A stretch of DNA of 55,719 nt from Planococcus sp. APC 4015. GTDB taxonomy: Bacteria; Actinomycetota; Actinomycetes; Actinomycetales; Microbacteriaceae. Numbering within the stretch: position 1 is the first letter of the stretch; the number at the start of each line of letters is the position of its first letter. Under the pieces are notes generated by a model. The model worked only from the letters and a program-made list of their open reading frames with translations, had not been told where the DNA came from and searched no databases. The position numbers and the translations under genes are program-made. The stretch is from the NCBI GenBank assembly GCA_030407505.1, contig JASDDH010000025.1, positions 1 through 55,719 on the forward strand, given 5' to 3'. Shown piece after piece: positions 34,839 through 43,577 of the stretch.

Positions 34839-35785
34839 CGGTCGTCTCCTGAGTAGTGCACCCAGCTGCGGGAGCTGCGGAAGATCAGCGCCGTCACGAT
34901 CGCGATCACGATGAGCAGGAACCAGGCCATGGCCGACGCGTACCCCATGTCGAACGCGGTGAACGCGCGGTCGTAGAGGTACAGCGTGAAGAACAGGGTC
35001 GAGTCGATCGGACCGCCGCGCCCGCCGCTGACGACGTAGGCCGAGGTGAACGACTGGAACGCGCCGATCATCTCGAGGACGAGGTTGAAGAACAGCACGG
35101 GCGAGAGCAGGGGCCAGGTGACCGACCAGAAGGTGCGCCACTTGCCTGCACCGTCGACGGACGCCGCGTCGTACAGCTCGGACGGGATCTGCTTGAGGCC
35201 CGCGAGGAAGATCACCATCGGGGCGCCGAACTGCCACACCGTGAGACTCACGAGCACGTAGAGCGCCAGCGACGGGTTGGAGATCCAGCCGCCGAGGTCG
35301 AGTCCGAAGACGCCGAGGGTGTTGTCGACGACACCGTCGTTGGAGAACAGGGTGCGCCAGACGATCGCGACGGCGACGCTCGCGCCGAGCAGCGAGGGCG
35401 CGTAGAACGCCGAGCGGTAGAAGCCCTGCCCCTTGCGCGGGCGGTTGAGCAGCAGGGCGATGCCGAGGGCGACCGCGAGCTTGAGCGGAACGGCCACCAG
35501 CACGTAGTTGAGGGTGACACCGACCGACTTCCAGAACCTGGGGTCCTCGAAGAACATGCGCTCGTAGTTCGCCGTGCCGATGAATTCGGGCGCCGTGAAC
35601 AGGTCGTAGTCGGTGAACGACAGGATGAGCGAGGCGATCATCGGGCCGATCGTGAGCAGCGCGGCTCCGACCAGCCAGGGCGAGAGGAACACCCACGCCG
35701 CACCGTCTCTGCGCTCACGTCGCTTGGCCGGTCGCGGCGCGGCTCGGCGGGCGCCGGCATCCGGCTTCGACATGGTGACCGTCAT
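34835..35785 (-). CDS. Carbohydrate ABC importer permease, MalF/UgpA-type
   Basis: This 316-residue permease is the larger CUT1 partner. It starts with a basic cytoplasmic segment, then TM1 at AWVFLSPWLVGAALLTIGPM. The EAA loop is ELYDAASVDGAGKWRTFWSV, followed by TWPLLSPVLFF. The ATG at 35785 has GAGGAG 6 bp upstream; an internal ATG at 35773 is also possible. The gap to the binding-protein gene contains a hairpin. No ATPase gene is present in the operon, so a shared MsiK/MsmX-type ATPase elsewhere is expected to drive it. Confidence 0.94.
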   Translation of the reverse strand: MTVTMSKPDAGARRAAPRPAKRRERRDGAAWVFLSPWLVGAALLTIGPMIASLILSFTDYDLFTAPEFIGTANYERMFFEDPRFWKSVGVTLNYVLVAVPLKLAVALGIALLLNRPRKGQGFYRSAFYAPSLLGASVAVAIVWRTLFSNDGVVDNTLGVFGLDLGGWISNPSLALYVLVSLTVWQFGAPMVIFLAGLKQIPSELYDAASVDGAGKWRTFWSVTWPLLSPVLFFNLVLEMIGAFQSFTSAYVVSGGRGGPIDSTLFFTLYLYDRAFTAFDMGYASAMAWFLLIVIAIVTALIFRSSRSWVHYSGDDR

Positions 35786-35815
35786 CGGTGCTCCTCGTTC
35801 GTCGTGGAAAGGGGA

Positions 35816-35850
35816 GGCCGGTCGGGCCGCATGGGGCGACCCGACCGGCC
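35816..35850 (-). terminator. Intercistronic hairpin after the sugar-binding protein gene
   Basis: GGCCGGTCGGG (35816-35826) pairs perfectly with CCCGACCGGCC (35840-35850). It lies in the 70 bp between the binding-protein stop and the first permease start, the same position as the hairpin in the other ABC operon. Confidence 0.75.
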
Positions 35851-35855
35851 CAGGG

Positions 35856-37172
35856 TCACGAGATGGCCGACTCGAAGAGCGCGTACAGCGCCTGAGCGGC
35901 GTCCGCGTTGTCCTGCTGGCCGAAGATGATGTTCTCGTAGGCGAGCGTGAAGTCGGCGGGGAGCGTGCTGACCCCCGGAGGAGCCAGCGGCGACGGGTCG
36001 GAGAACTCGTCCTGGTACTCGAGCACGAAGTCGTTCACGATCTTGTCGCCGCCGGCGAGCGTCGGCGCGAGCGCCTCGTAGTTCGTGGTGTTGAGCGGGA
36101 TGCCGCGGGTGAGGCCCAGGATCTCGGCGGCCTCGGGGTCGTTGATCAGGAAGTCCAGGAGCTTGGCGGCGACCTCGGGGTGGTCGGACTCGGGCGACAC
36201 CGCGGCCACGTTCGTGCCCGCCATGCCCAGGCCCAGCCGGTCGGTGTCGGACGGCATCGGCGCCAGCGCGACGCGCTCCTCGCCGAGGGTGTCGACGAAG
36301 GCGCCGGTGATCGACGCGGCGATGAACTCGCCGGCCGACTTGCCGAGCGCGAAGCCCGAGTTCTGCATGCTCTGGTCGAGCGTCGACGTCGTCTGGGGGT
36401 CGGTGCTGGCGCCCGAGTCGCGCAGCTCCTGCATCAGGTCGAACCAGTCCTCGAGGTCGGACTCCTCGAAGCCGAGCTCGCCCTCCTCGGTGAACATGAG
36501 CTTGTCGTTCTGGTCCAGGTAGGTGCCGAAGTGGGCGATGTAGCCGCCGGGGTCGGTGATCGCAGCCTTGGCTCCCCCGCTCGCGGCACGGATCTTCTCG
36601 CCGGCGTCGATGAGGTCGTCCCACGTGAACCCGGCGGTCGGCGCGTCGACGCCGGCCTCCTCGAACGCCACGGGGTCGTACGCCCACCCGTAGGTGGCGG
36701 TGCCGAGGGTGAAGCCGTAGAAGGTGCCGTCGATCTGGCCGATCTTCTGGTTGGTCTCGGGGATGTCGTCGACCGAGATGACGTCGCCGATGTACTCCGT
36801 GAGGTCGGTCGTCGCGCCCTTCTCGGTGTACTCCTTGACCGATTCCATCGGGATGAGGAACAGGTCGGGCTGCGAGCCGGATGCGATCTGCGTGGCGAGC
36901 TTGGGGATGTAGGAGTCGATCGCCGAGAACGACGTCTCGACGGTGACGCCGGGGTTCTGCTCCTCGAACAGGGCGATCGCCTCATCCGTGAGCACGGCCC
37001 GTTCGTCGTTGCCCCACCACTGGAAGGAGATCGTGACGGGACCACCGCTCTCGCCACCCGATTCTGCGTCGCCGTCGCCCGCGGCGCATGCCGTGGATGC
37101 GAGGACGACGCCCGCTGCTGCGAGGCCGACGCCCCATGTGCGCAGCGCGCGGCGCGCTGGTTTCTGTGCCAT
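35856..37172 (-). CDS. Sugar-binding lipoprotein of a CUT1 ABC importer
   Basis: This 438-residue lipoprotein belongs to extracellular solute-binding family 1. The signal peptide runs to a lipobox-like STAC (Cys about 29). A Ser/Gly/Glu linker follows, then the sugar-binding domain starting at VTISFQWWGNDER. The ATG at 37172 has AGAGGAG upstream; longer frames to 38645 run antisense through the GH43 gene and are artefacts. Divergent GH43 and two AACCGGTT operators lie just upstream. The ligand is likely a pectic or apiose-containing oligosaccharide, inferred from the shared operators and neighbours only. Confidence 0.93.
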   Translation of the reverse strand: MAQKPARRALRTWGVGLAAAGVVLASTACAAGDGDAESGGESGGPVTISFQWWGNDERAVLTDEAIALFEEQNPGVTVETSFSAIDSYIPKLATQIASGSQPDLFLIPMESVKEYTEKGATTDLTEYIGDVISVDDIPETNQKIGQIDGTFYGFTLGTATYGWAYDPVAFEEAGVDAPTAGFTWDDLIDAGEKIRAASGGAKAAITDPGGYIAHFGTYLDQNDKLMFTEEGELGFEESDLEDWFDLMQELRDSGASTDPQTTSTLDQSMQNSGFALGKSAGEFIAASITGAFVDTLGEERVALAPMPSDTDRLGLGMAGTNVAAVSPESDHPEVAAKLLDFLINDPEAAEILGLTRGIPLNTTNYEALAPTLAGGDKIVNDFVLEYQDEFSDPSPLAPPGVSTLPADFTLAYENIIFGQQDNADAAQALYALFESAIS

Positions 37173-37235
37173 GTCTGACTCCTCTTTGAGCGGGACGGAT
37201 GCCCGTTGACGATGATTCCCCCGACATCGCAGGAC

Positions 37236-37253
37236 GTGGGAAACCGGTTCCTC
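37236..37253 (-). promoter_or_regulatory. AACCGGTT-type operator, site 2
   Basis: The minus-strand reading GAGGAACCGGTTTCCCAC places this palindrome 64 bp upstream of the binding-protein ATG (37172). Its centre is 30 bp from site 3, about three helical turns, which would allow cooperative or looped binding. Confidence 0.65.
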
Positions 37254-37267
37254 GGTAGGGTAACAGA

Positions 37268-37284
37268 GGTCAACCGGTTCGCCA
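37268..37284 (+). promoter_or_regulatory. AACCGGTT-type operator, site 3
   Basis: GGTCAACCGGTTCGCCA differs from site 5 (GGTCAACCGGTTTGCCA) at a single base. It lies 24 bp upstream of the GH43 ATG at 37308. Confidence 0.78.
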
Positions 37285-37307
37285 AGGGTCTCGATGAGGA
37301 GCGCACG

Positions 37308-38594
37308 ATGAGCACAGAGCAGGTCTACGAGAACCCGATCCGGGCGTGGGACATCCCGGATCCCGACGCGATCCCCCTCGACGGCGGCGGCTACGCGCTC
37401 GTCGCTTCCAGCTTCGACAGAAGACCCGGACTCCCCCTCTGGCGGTCGGACGACCTGGTCGAATGGACGCCCGTCGGCTTCGCGGGAGGGTGGCAGGAGC
37501 TCGTCCAGCCCAGTGGCGGCGTGTGGGCGCCGGCGATCCGGCAGCACGGCGGCCGCCTCTACATCACGTGGGCGGATCCCGACCGCGGCGTGTACGCGAC
37601 GGATGCTGCGCAGCTCGAGGGCCCGTGGTCGGCGCCGCGCCTCCTGATCGCCGGCGCCGGGCGCATCGACCCGTGCCCGCTCTGGGACGACGACGGCCGC
37701 GTGTGGATCGTGCACGGCTGGGCGCGCTCGCGTGCGGGGTCCGCCAACCGCCTCGATCTCGTCGAGGTGGATGCGAGGCTGACGACGTCGCTGGGCGGAG
37801 GTCGGGTGCTGATCGACGGCGATGCGATCGACGGATGCCACACGCTCGAGGGTCCGAAGCTGTACCGCCGCGACGGCCGCTACGTCGTCTTCGCCCCGGC
37901 AGGCGGGGTCGCGACCGGGTGGCAGTACGTGTTCCGCGCCGATGACCTCGCCGGCCCCTGGGGTCACCGGATCGTCCTGGCGCAGGGTGCGAGCGACGTG
38001 AACGGACCGCATCAGGGGGCGTGGGTGGTCGGCGCTGACGGCGAGGAGTGGTTCCTCCACTTCCAGCACACCCCTCGGCACGGCCGGATCCTGCACCTGC
38101 AGCCTCTCGTCTGGAGCGATGACGGCTGGCCGCGCGTCGGGCAGGCTGTCGTCGGCGGCCCCGCAGAACCCGTGCCCGCGTGGCGGCGACCGACTCCGCG
38201 CCCCGGACGCACGGAGTGGGAGCCCGCGACAGCGGGTGCCGGATGGCACGGCCTCGGCGCAGATCCGGCTGACCTCGTCGTCGAGTCGGGCCCGGCCGGC
38301 CCCGTCGCCCTGCGCGAGGGCGGGCGGCTCGGGCGTCCGCTCGACCGGCGCGCGTCGACCGTCGCGGTGACCCTGCTGTCGGGGGCGGGCTCGCTCTCGC
38401 TCGTCGGCGCCGAGACGCACACCGTTCACGCGATCGGCCCCGCCCGCCTCGGTGCGGTGATCGAGGGCGACCACGCGCGCTTCGTGGTCGACGGTGAGCC
38501 CGGCGAGCGGTTCGAGCTCGCGCCGACGCAGTGGACGGGCGTCGACGTCGCCATCGCCGCCGACACGGGGATCGCCGCCTTCGACCTGCCTTGA
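37308..38594 (+). CDS. Glycoside hydrolase family 43 (second copy)
   Basis: This 428-residue cytoplasmic protein has a GH43 propeller. The candidate base Asp lies in DIPDPDAIPL (D18 or D20), the pKa modulator in GRIDPCPLWDDDGR, and the general acid in CHTLEGPKLYRRDG. A short C-terminal beta domain follows (about 310-428). It differs from the first GH43 gene in length and motifs, so it belongs to a different subfamily. Arabinofuranosidase, galactosidase or xylosidase activity is possible. GAGGAG precedes the ATG. It is divergent from the sugar ABC operon and shares its paired operators, so it should cleave the sugar that importer brings in. Confidence 0.87.
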   Translation: MSTEQVYENPIRAWDIPDPDAIPLDGGGYALVASSFDRRPGLPLWRSDDLVEWTPVGFAGGWQELVQPSGGVWAPAIRQHGGRLYITWADPDRGVYATDAAQLEGPWSAPRLLIAGAGRIDPCPLWDDDGRVWIVHGWARSRAGSANRLDLVEVDARLTTSLGGGRVLIDGDAIDGCHTLEGPKLYRRDGRYVVFAPAGGVATGWQYVFRADDLAGPWGHRIVLAQGASDVNGPHQGAWVVGADGEEWFLHFQHTPRHGRILHLQPLVWSDDGWPRVGQAVVGGPAEPVPAWRRPTPRPGRTEWEPATAGAGWHGLGADPADLVVESGPAGPVALREGGRLGRPLDRRASTVAVTLLSGAGSLSLVGAETHTVHAIGPARLGAVIEGDHARFVVDGEPGERFELAPTQWTGVDVAIAADTGIAAFDLP

Positions 38595-38731
38595 CCCGAC
38601 CGACCCGGCCGGGGCCCCGAATCGCCGCCCGACGTCGGTGTTCACTGGCTGGATGAGGCGAGCCGCGACGCCTCGCGGCGCCGCGGCGGGACGGACGCGC
38701 AGGGCTACGCTGGCCGACGGAACGGAGTCCC

Positions 38732-39571
38732 ATGACCACCCCGCACCAGCACCCGCGCCTGGCAGTCCTCGGCGCGATGAACGGCGACCTCGTCGCCCGC
38801 GTGCAGCGCGCGCCGGGGCGGGGCGAGACCGTCGCCGACGGCATCCTGGCCCGTCAGGCCGGGGGCAAGGGCGCGAATCAGGCCGTCGCGTCTGCGCGCC
38901 TCGGCGCCGACGTCTCGATGATCGGCGCCGTCGGCACCGACGACGCCGCGAGCCACCTCGTACGCGCGATCGCCGACGCCGGAGTCGACACGACCGGCAT
39001 CCAGATCGTCGACGGAGAATCGGGCACGGCGCTCATCGTCGTCGATGCCGACGGCGAGAACTCGATCGTCGTGTGCCCCGGGGCGAACCTGCGGATCGAT
39101 CCCGAACGGGTCGTCGTCGATGCCGACACGGCGATCCTGGCGCAGCTCGAGATCGCGGATGCCGTCATCGAACGCGCGATCGAGCAGACCAGCGGGTTCG
39201 TCGTGATCAACGCCGCGCCGTCACGGCCGTTCAGCACCGACATCCTGCATCGCGCAGACCTGTTCATCGTCAACGAGCACGAGTACGCCGCCCTGCCCGT
39301 GCTGCGGGACGCTCCGCTCGTGGCCGTCACCCTCGGCGCCGAGGGCGCGGTGCTTCTGCGCCGGGGTGTCGAGGTCGCCCGTGCCGCGGGGCGGCCCGCC
39401 GACGTCATCAACACCGTCGGGGCGGGCGATGCGTTCGCCGCGGCACTGACGCTCGGGATCCTCCGGGGAGACGAGACGGCGACGGCGCTGATGCGCGCCT
39501 GCGCCGTGGGCGCCGCCGCGGTGGAGGACGACAGCTCGCAGCCCCTGCTGCACCCGCTCAAGACCTACTGA
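38732..39571 (+). CDS. PfkB-family sugar kinase, ribokinase-like
   Basis: This 279-residue cytoplasmic kinase carries PfkB signature 1 (RQAGGKGANQAVASARLGA, about 41-59) and signature 2 with the catalytic Asp (NTVGAGDAFAA, D233). Ribokinase-like features include MNGDLVARV at the N-terminus, matching the NxD sugar-binding motif. It would phosphorylate a pentose or similar free sugar released by the glycosidases. A 137-bp gap separates it from the GH43 gene; no operator is visible in the gap. It converges on gntR with a terminator between. Substrate could be ribose, arabinose-like or a branched pentose; sequence alone does not decide. Confidence 0.9.
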   Translation: MTTPHQHPRLAVLGAMNGDLVARVQRAPGRGETVADGILARQAGGKGANQAVASARLGADVSMIGAVGTDDAASHLVRAIADAGVDTTGIQIVDGESGTALIVVDADGENSIVVCPGANLRIDPERVVVDADTAILAQLEIADAVIERAIEQTSGFVVINAAPSRPFSTDILHRADLFIVNEHEYAALPVLRDAPLVAVTLGAEGAVLLRRGVEVARAAGRPADVINTVGAGDAFAAALTLGILRGDETATALMRACAVGAAAVEDDSSQPLLHPLKTY

Positions 39572-39599
39572 CGGTCCGCGGGCTCCGACGGACCTCAGT
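39567..39599. terminator. Bidirectional terminator between the kinase gene and gntR
   Basis: ACTGA-GGTCCG pairs with CGGACC-TCAGT, an 11-bp stem with one bulged base. It spans the stop codons of both converging genes (39571 and 39595). Confidence 0.7.
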
Positions 39600-40332
39600 C
39601 CGAAAGGTCTTCCGACAGGCGGGCTGACGCGGTCGCCATGTGCACGGCCATGGCCGATGCCGCGGCATCCGGATCACCGTCGCGCACGGCCCGATAGACC
39701 GCGTCGTGCTCGTCGAGCGCGATGCGGGCGGCGTCCTGGCTGTGCACCGCGCGGTCGGCGTAGACCTGCAGGAGCGAGCGGACGACGTGCAGCAGGTCGA
39801 CGAGGACGGCGTTGTCCGCGGCCCTGCCGAGGGCGTGGTGGAACTCGAGGTCGGCTCGGGCGAACGACTTCAGGTCGCCGATCGTCGATCGCATCCGCGC
39901 CACCTGCTCGCCGACCGCGGCGATCGTCACGGGATCGGCGCGCGCCGCCGCGAGGCGGGCGACGAAGATCTCGAGCCCAGAGCGCAGCTCGAGCAGCTCG
40001 ACGGTGTTGCGCTCACCGATGAGCAGCCCCCAGCGCAGCGTCTGCGGCAGCAGCTCGCTGGCCGTGCCGCGCAGGTAGGTGCCCGACCCCGGGCGCACGT
40101 CGACGATGCCGAGGATCTCGAGGGCGGCGAGGGCCTCGCGCACCGCCGAGCGACCGACCTCGAGCGTCGCGGCGAGCTGCCGCTCCGGAGGCAGCCGGGT
40201 GCCGGGTGCGATGGATCCGCTCGTGAACAGATCCATCAGCCGACGTGCGACTTCGGAGACGGGGGTCCCGGTCGGGAGCGCGGTCAGTGCGGCGACGATG
40301 TCGCCGGCGCTGTCACCGGGGTAGGCGGGCAT
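39595..40332 (-). CDS. GntR/FadR-subfamily (FCD) transcriptional regulator
   Basis: This 245-residue regulator has a GntR winged helix (about 24-88, with LPPERQLAATLEVGRSAVRE) and a C-terminal FCD helical ligand domain (about 105-235). Possible metal/ligand-binding residues lie in ADLEFHHALG and MAVHMATA. FCD regulators often sense sugar acids. It is divergent from the apionate operon, and an AACCGGTT site lies only 13 bp upstream of its ATG, which suggests autoregulation. It is the best candidate for control of the five-site regulon, sensing apionate or an intermediate, although the CG-centred palindromes also resemble LacI operators. Confidence 0.92.
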   Translation of the reverse strand: MPAYPGDSAGDIVAALTALPTGTPVSEVARRLMDLFTSGSIAPGTRLPPERQLAATLEVGRSAVREALAALEILGIVDVRPGSGTYLRGTASELLPQTLRWGLLIGERNTVELLELRSGLEIFVARLAAARADPVTIAAVGEQVARMRSTIGDLKSFARADLEFHHALGRAADNAVLVDLLHVVRSLLQVYADRAVHSQDAARIALDEHDAVYRAVRDGDPDAAASAMAVHMATASARLSEDLSD

Positions 40333-40344
40333 GCGAACAACCTA

Positions 40345-40358
40345 GCAACCGGTTGAAG
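40345..40358 (-). promoter_or_regulatory. AACCGGTT-type operator, site 4
   Basis: The minus-strand reading CTTCAACCGGTTGC lies 13 bp upstream of the gntR ATG. The core CAACCGGTTG is a perfect 10-bp palindrome. Confidence 0.68.
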
Positions 40359-40374
40359 GGATGAGCACTTGCAA

Positions 40375-40393
40375 TTGGTCAACCGGTTTGCCA
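40375..40393 (+). promoter_or_regulatory. AACCGGTT-type operator, site 5
   Basis: TTGGTCAACCGGTTTGCCA is the fullest copy of the motif, 57 bp upstream of the MFS start at 40450 and 34 bp centre-to-centre from site 4. A bound regulator here would control the whole apionate operon. Confidence 0.8.
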
Positions 40394-40449
40394 CACTGAG
40401 GACGGCGGCATCCTCGCCGAATCATCGTCGATTGAAATCCGGAGTCATC

Positions 40450-41850
40450 GTGGACACGACACCAGACACGACCGCGTCCCCCATCGCGCGGTCGGCCATC
40501 CGCAAGGTCTCGACGAGGCTCGTGCCGTTCGTCGCCTTGATGTTCTTCATCAACTACCTCGACCGCACCGCGATCGGGTTCGCCGCCCCGAACGGCATGA
40601 ACGACGACCTCGCCCTGTCGGCGGCCCAGTTCGGCTTCGCCTCGGGGGTCTTCTTCATCGGCTACATCCTGCTCGAGGTGCCCTCGAACCTTGCCCTGCA
40701 CAAGTTCGGCGCCCGCAAATGGCTCGCCCGCATCATGGTCAGCTGGGGGATCGTCGCCCTGCTGTTCACGTGGGTGCAGAACTTCGAGCAGCTCGTCATC
40801 CTGCGCTTCATCCTCGGTGTCGCCGAGGCGGGCTTCTTCCCCGGGGCGATCCTGTTCCTGAGCCTGTGGGTGCCCGCGCAGTACCGCGGCCGCGTGCTGA
40901 TGCTCTTCTACTTGGCTCAGCCCCTCACCACCGTGATCGGCGCCCCGCTCGCGGGCGCGCTCATCCAGCAGGACGGCGTCTTCTTCGGCCTCGAGGGCTG
41001 GCGCTTCATGTTCCTCGGCGTCGCGATCCCCGCGATCATCGTCGGCATCGTCGCCTGGTTCTACCTCAAGGACAAGCCGTCCGACGCGAAGTGGCTCACG
41101 AAGGAGGAGCAGGAGTGGCTCACCGACGCCCTCGTCAAGGAGCGCAAGGCGACTGAGGCGACCGCGCCCGGCGGCAAGCACCCCTCGGTGCGCCTCGCGT
41201 TCGGCAGCGGGCGTGTGTGGATGCTCTCGTTCATCTACTTCGGCTTCATCTACGGCCTCTACGCGCTCGCGTTCTTCCTGCCCACGATCATCGAGGGCTT
41301 CCAGGCGCAGACGGGCCAGACGTTCGACGTGTTCCAGAAGGGGCTCATCACCGCGATCCCGTACCTGCCCGCCGCGATCGTCATGTACTTCTGGTCGCGC
41401 GACGCGTCCAAGCGCGGACTCAAGACCTGGCACATCGCAGGCCCCGCCGTCGCCGGTGCCGTCTCGATCCCGCTCGCCCTGTTCGCCGGGTCGCCCGCGG
41501 CGACCATCGCCGTCATCACCGTCACGGCGTGCGCGATCTTCGCGGCCCTGCCCAACTTCTGGACCCTGCCCACGCGCTTCCTGACCGGAATCGCCGCGGC
41601 GGCGGGCGTGGCGCTGATCAACACGATCGGCAACCTCGCCGGCTTCAGCGCGCCCTACGTCACGGGCCTGCTCGCCGATCTCACGAAGAACGCCGACGGC
41701 GAGCCGCAGTACGTCGTGCCGATGATCGCGGTGGGCGTCTTCATGCTCATCTCGGCCGTGCTGATGATCCTGCTGGCCCGTCGCGACAAGACTGCTCCTC
41801 AGGCGGATGCCGCGGCCGGCCCGGCCGCATCGGTGGAGGCGACCCGCTGA
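40450..41850 (+). CDS. MFS transporter, anion:cation symporter (sugar-acid uptake)
   Basis: This 466-residue MFS protein belongs to the ACS group that imports organic anions such as tartrate, galactonate and other sugar acids with protons. TM1 carries the family motif INYLDRTAIGFAAP, and loop 2-3 reads HKFGARKWLARI. Twelve hydrophobic segments are visible. I chose the GTG at 40450 (GGAG 5 bp upstream) because the earlier frame runs through the operator at 40375-40393. As the first gene of the apionate operon it probably imports D-apionate or a related branched acid. Its stop codon overlaps the next ATG (TGATG). Confidence 0.9.
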   Translation: MDTTPDTTASPIARSAIRKVSTRLVPFVALMFFINYLDRTAIGFAAPNGMNDDLALSAAQFGFASGVFFIGYILLEVPSNLALHKFGARKWLARIMVSWGIVALLFTWVQNFEQLVILRFILGVAEAGFFPGAILFLSLWVPAQYRGRVLMLFYLAQPLTTVIGAPLAGALIQQDGVFFGLEGWRFMFLGVAIPAIIVGIVAWFYLKDKPSDAKWLTKEEQEWLTDALVKERKATEATAPGGKHPSVRLAFGSGRVWMLSFIYFGFIYGLYALAFFLPTIIEGFQAQTGQTFDVFQKGLITAIPYLPAAIVMYFWSRDASKRGLKTWHIAGPAVAGAVSIPLALFAGSPAATIAVITVTACAIFAALPNFWTLPTRFLTGIAAAAGVALINTIGNLAGFSAPYVTGLLADLTKNADGEPQYVVPMIAVGVFMLISAVLMILLARRDKTAPQADAAAGPAASVEATR

Positions 41851-43577
41851 TGACGCGCCTGTGGAACGAGCCCGCCGACTTCGCGGACGAGATGATCGAC
41901 GGCTTCGTCGCGGCCAACGGCCGTTCGGTGCGGCGCGTGACGGGTGGGGTCGTGCGTTCGACGACCTCGCCGGCCGGTCAGGTCGCCGTGGTCGTCGGCG
42001 GCGGCTCGGGCCACTATCCCGCGTTCGGCGGGCTCGTCGGCCCCGGACTCGCGCACGGCGCGGCGATGGGCAATCTGTTCGCGTCGCCCTCGACGCAGCA
42101 GATCCACGCGGTCGCGAAGGCGGCCGACACCGGCGGCGGGGTGTTCTTCTCCTACGGCAACTACGCCGGCGATGTGCTCAACTTCGACGCCGCGCAGGAT
42201 CGCCTGCGGGCCGAGGGGATCGAGGCCGCCACCGTCGCGGTGACCGACGACATCGCGTCGGCTCCCGCGTCGGAGCACCATCGCCGCCGGGGCATCGCCG
42301 GCGACCTCAGCGTCTTCCGCACGGCGGCCGCGGCGGCCGAGGCCGGGTACGACCTCGCCGCCGTCACCGCCGTCACCCGCAAGGCGAACGACCGCACCCG
42401 GTCGTTCGGCGTCGCGTTCACCGGCTGCACGCTGCCCGGTGCCGCCGAGCCGCTGTTCAGCGTGCCGGCGGGGCGCATGGCGATCGGACTCGGCATCCAC
42501 GGCGAACCGGGAATCGACGAGACCGGCATCCCGACCGCCGACGAACTCGCCGAACTGCTCGTCTCGCGTCTGCTCGCCGAGCGCCCCGAGGGCGCGGACG
42601 GACGCGTCATCCCGATCCTCAACGGCCTCGGGTCGCTGAAGTACGAGGAGCTCTTCGTCGTCTACCGGCGCATCGCGCAGCTGCTCGAGGCGGCGGGTCT
42701 CGAGATCGTCGACCCGCACGTGGGCGAGTACTGCACGTCGTTCGACATGGCGGGCACCTCGCTCACCCTCTTCTGGCTCGATGACGAGCTCGCCGGACTC
42801 TGGGACACCCCCGTCGACACACCCGCGTACCGCCGCGGTTCGGTGGCCCCGCAGGAGAGGGCGGATGCCGTCGCGCTGACGGACGCCGTCGACGCCGTGA
42901 CCCCCGGCGACGCGGCGTCGCAGGAGGCCGCGTCGACGGTCCTCGCCGCGGTGCAGACGGTGGTGGACACGATCGACGCCCACGTCGACGAGCTCGGCCG
43001 GCTCGACTCGATCGCCGGCGACGGCGACCACGGCATCGGGATGCAGCGCGGCTCGCACGCCGCCCTCGCGGCGGCGAAGAGGGCCGCGGATGCCGGCGCC
43101 GGCGCGGCGACGCTGCTCGCCCACGCCGCCGACGGCTGGAGCGACAAGGCCGGGGGAACCTCCGGCGCCCTGTGGGGCGTCATCCTGTCGTCCCTCGCCG
43201 CGAAACTCGGCGACACGGGCTCGCCCTCGGCAGCCGACGTCGCCGCCGGCGTCGCAGCAGGCGTCTCGGGCGTCATGTCGTACGGCAAGGCCGAGGTCGG
43301 CGACAAGACCATGGTCGACGCCCTCGTGCCGTTCTCCTCGGCGCTCACCCACGCGGTCGACGCGGGCGCCTCGCTGACCGACGCGTGGGCCGCGGCGGCG
43401 GATGCCGCGACCCGCTCGGCCGCGGCGACCGCCGATCTGCTCCCCCGCATGGGCCGCGCCCGCACCCACGGGCAGAACAGCGTGGGCACCCCTGATCCCG
43501 GCGCGCACTCGCTCGCCCTCATCGTCACCGCCGTCGGCCCCGTGCTGGCGGCATCCCGGAAGGACTCCTCCTCATGA
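41850..43577 (+). CDS. lerK: L-erythrulose kinase (LerK-like, dihydroxyacetone-kinase family)
   Basis: This 575-residue protein fuses DhaK and DhaL-type domains. The DhaK part has [10 protein letters not shown] (about 50-59) and the substrate-binding His in GLGIHGEPG (H217), which forms a hemiaminal with ketoses in the family. The DhaL part has the ATP/Mg motif [12 protein letters not shown] near 390. It is ATP-dependent, since both domains are in one chain. In this operon the expected reaction is L-erythrulose to L-erythrulose 1-phosphate, as for LerK in mycobacterial tetritol and apionate pathways. Dihydroxyacetone kinase is the alternative; the neighbouring tetrose isomerases favour LerK. 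Confidence 0.85.
   Translation: MTRLWNEPADFADEMIDGFVAANGRSVRRVTGGVVRSTTSPAGQVAVVVGGGSGHYPAFGGLVGPGLAHGAAMGNLFASPSTQQIHAVAKAADTGGGVFFSYGNYAGDVLNFDAAQDRLRAEGIEAATVAVTDDIASAPASEHHRRRGIAGDLSVFRTAAAAAEAGYDLAAVTAVTRKANDRTRSFGVAFTGCTLPGAAEPLFSVPAGRMAIGLGIHGEPGIDETGIPTADELAELLVSRLLAERPEGADGRVIPILNGLGSLKYEELFVVYRRIAQLLEAAGLEIVDPHVGEYCTSFDMAGTSLTLFWLDDELAGLWDTPVDTPAYRRGSVAPQERADAVALTDAVDAVTPGDAASQEAASTVLAAVQTVVDTIDAHVDELGRLDSIAGDGDHGIGMQRGSHAALAAAKRAADAGAGAATLLAHAADGWSDKAGGTSGALWGVILSSLAAKLGDTGSPSAADVAAGVAAGVSGVMSYGKAEVGDKTMVDALVPFSSALTHAVDAGASLTDAWAAAADAATRSAAATADLLPRMGRARTHGQNSVGTPDPGAHSLALIVTAVGPVLAASRKDSSS

Noticed and set aside
34835..38645. Very long minus-strand reading frame extending the sugar-binding protein upstream to 38645
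   Set aside because: The lipoprotein signal and ribosome site fix the start at 37172; the extension is antisense to GH43 and crosses the operators.
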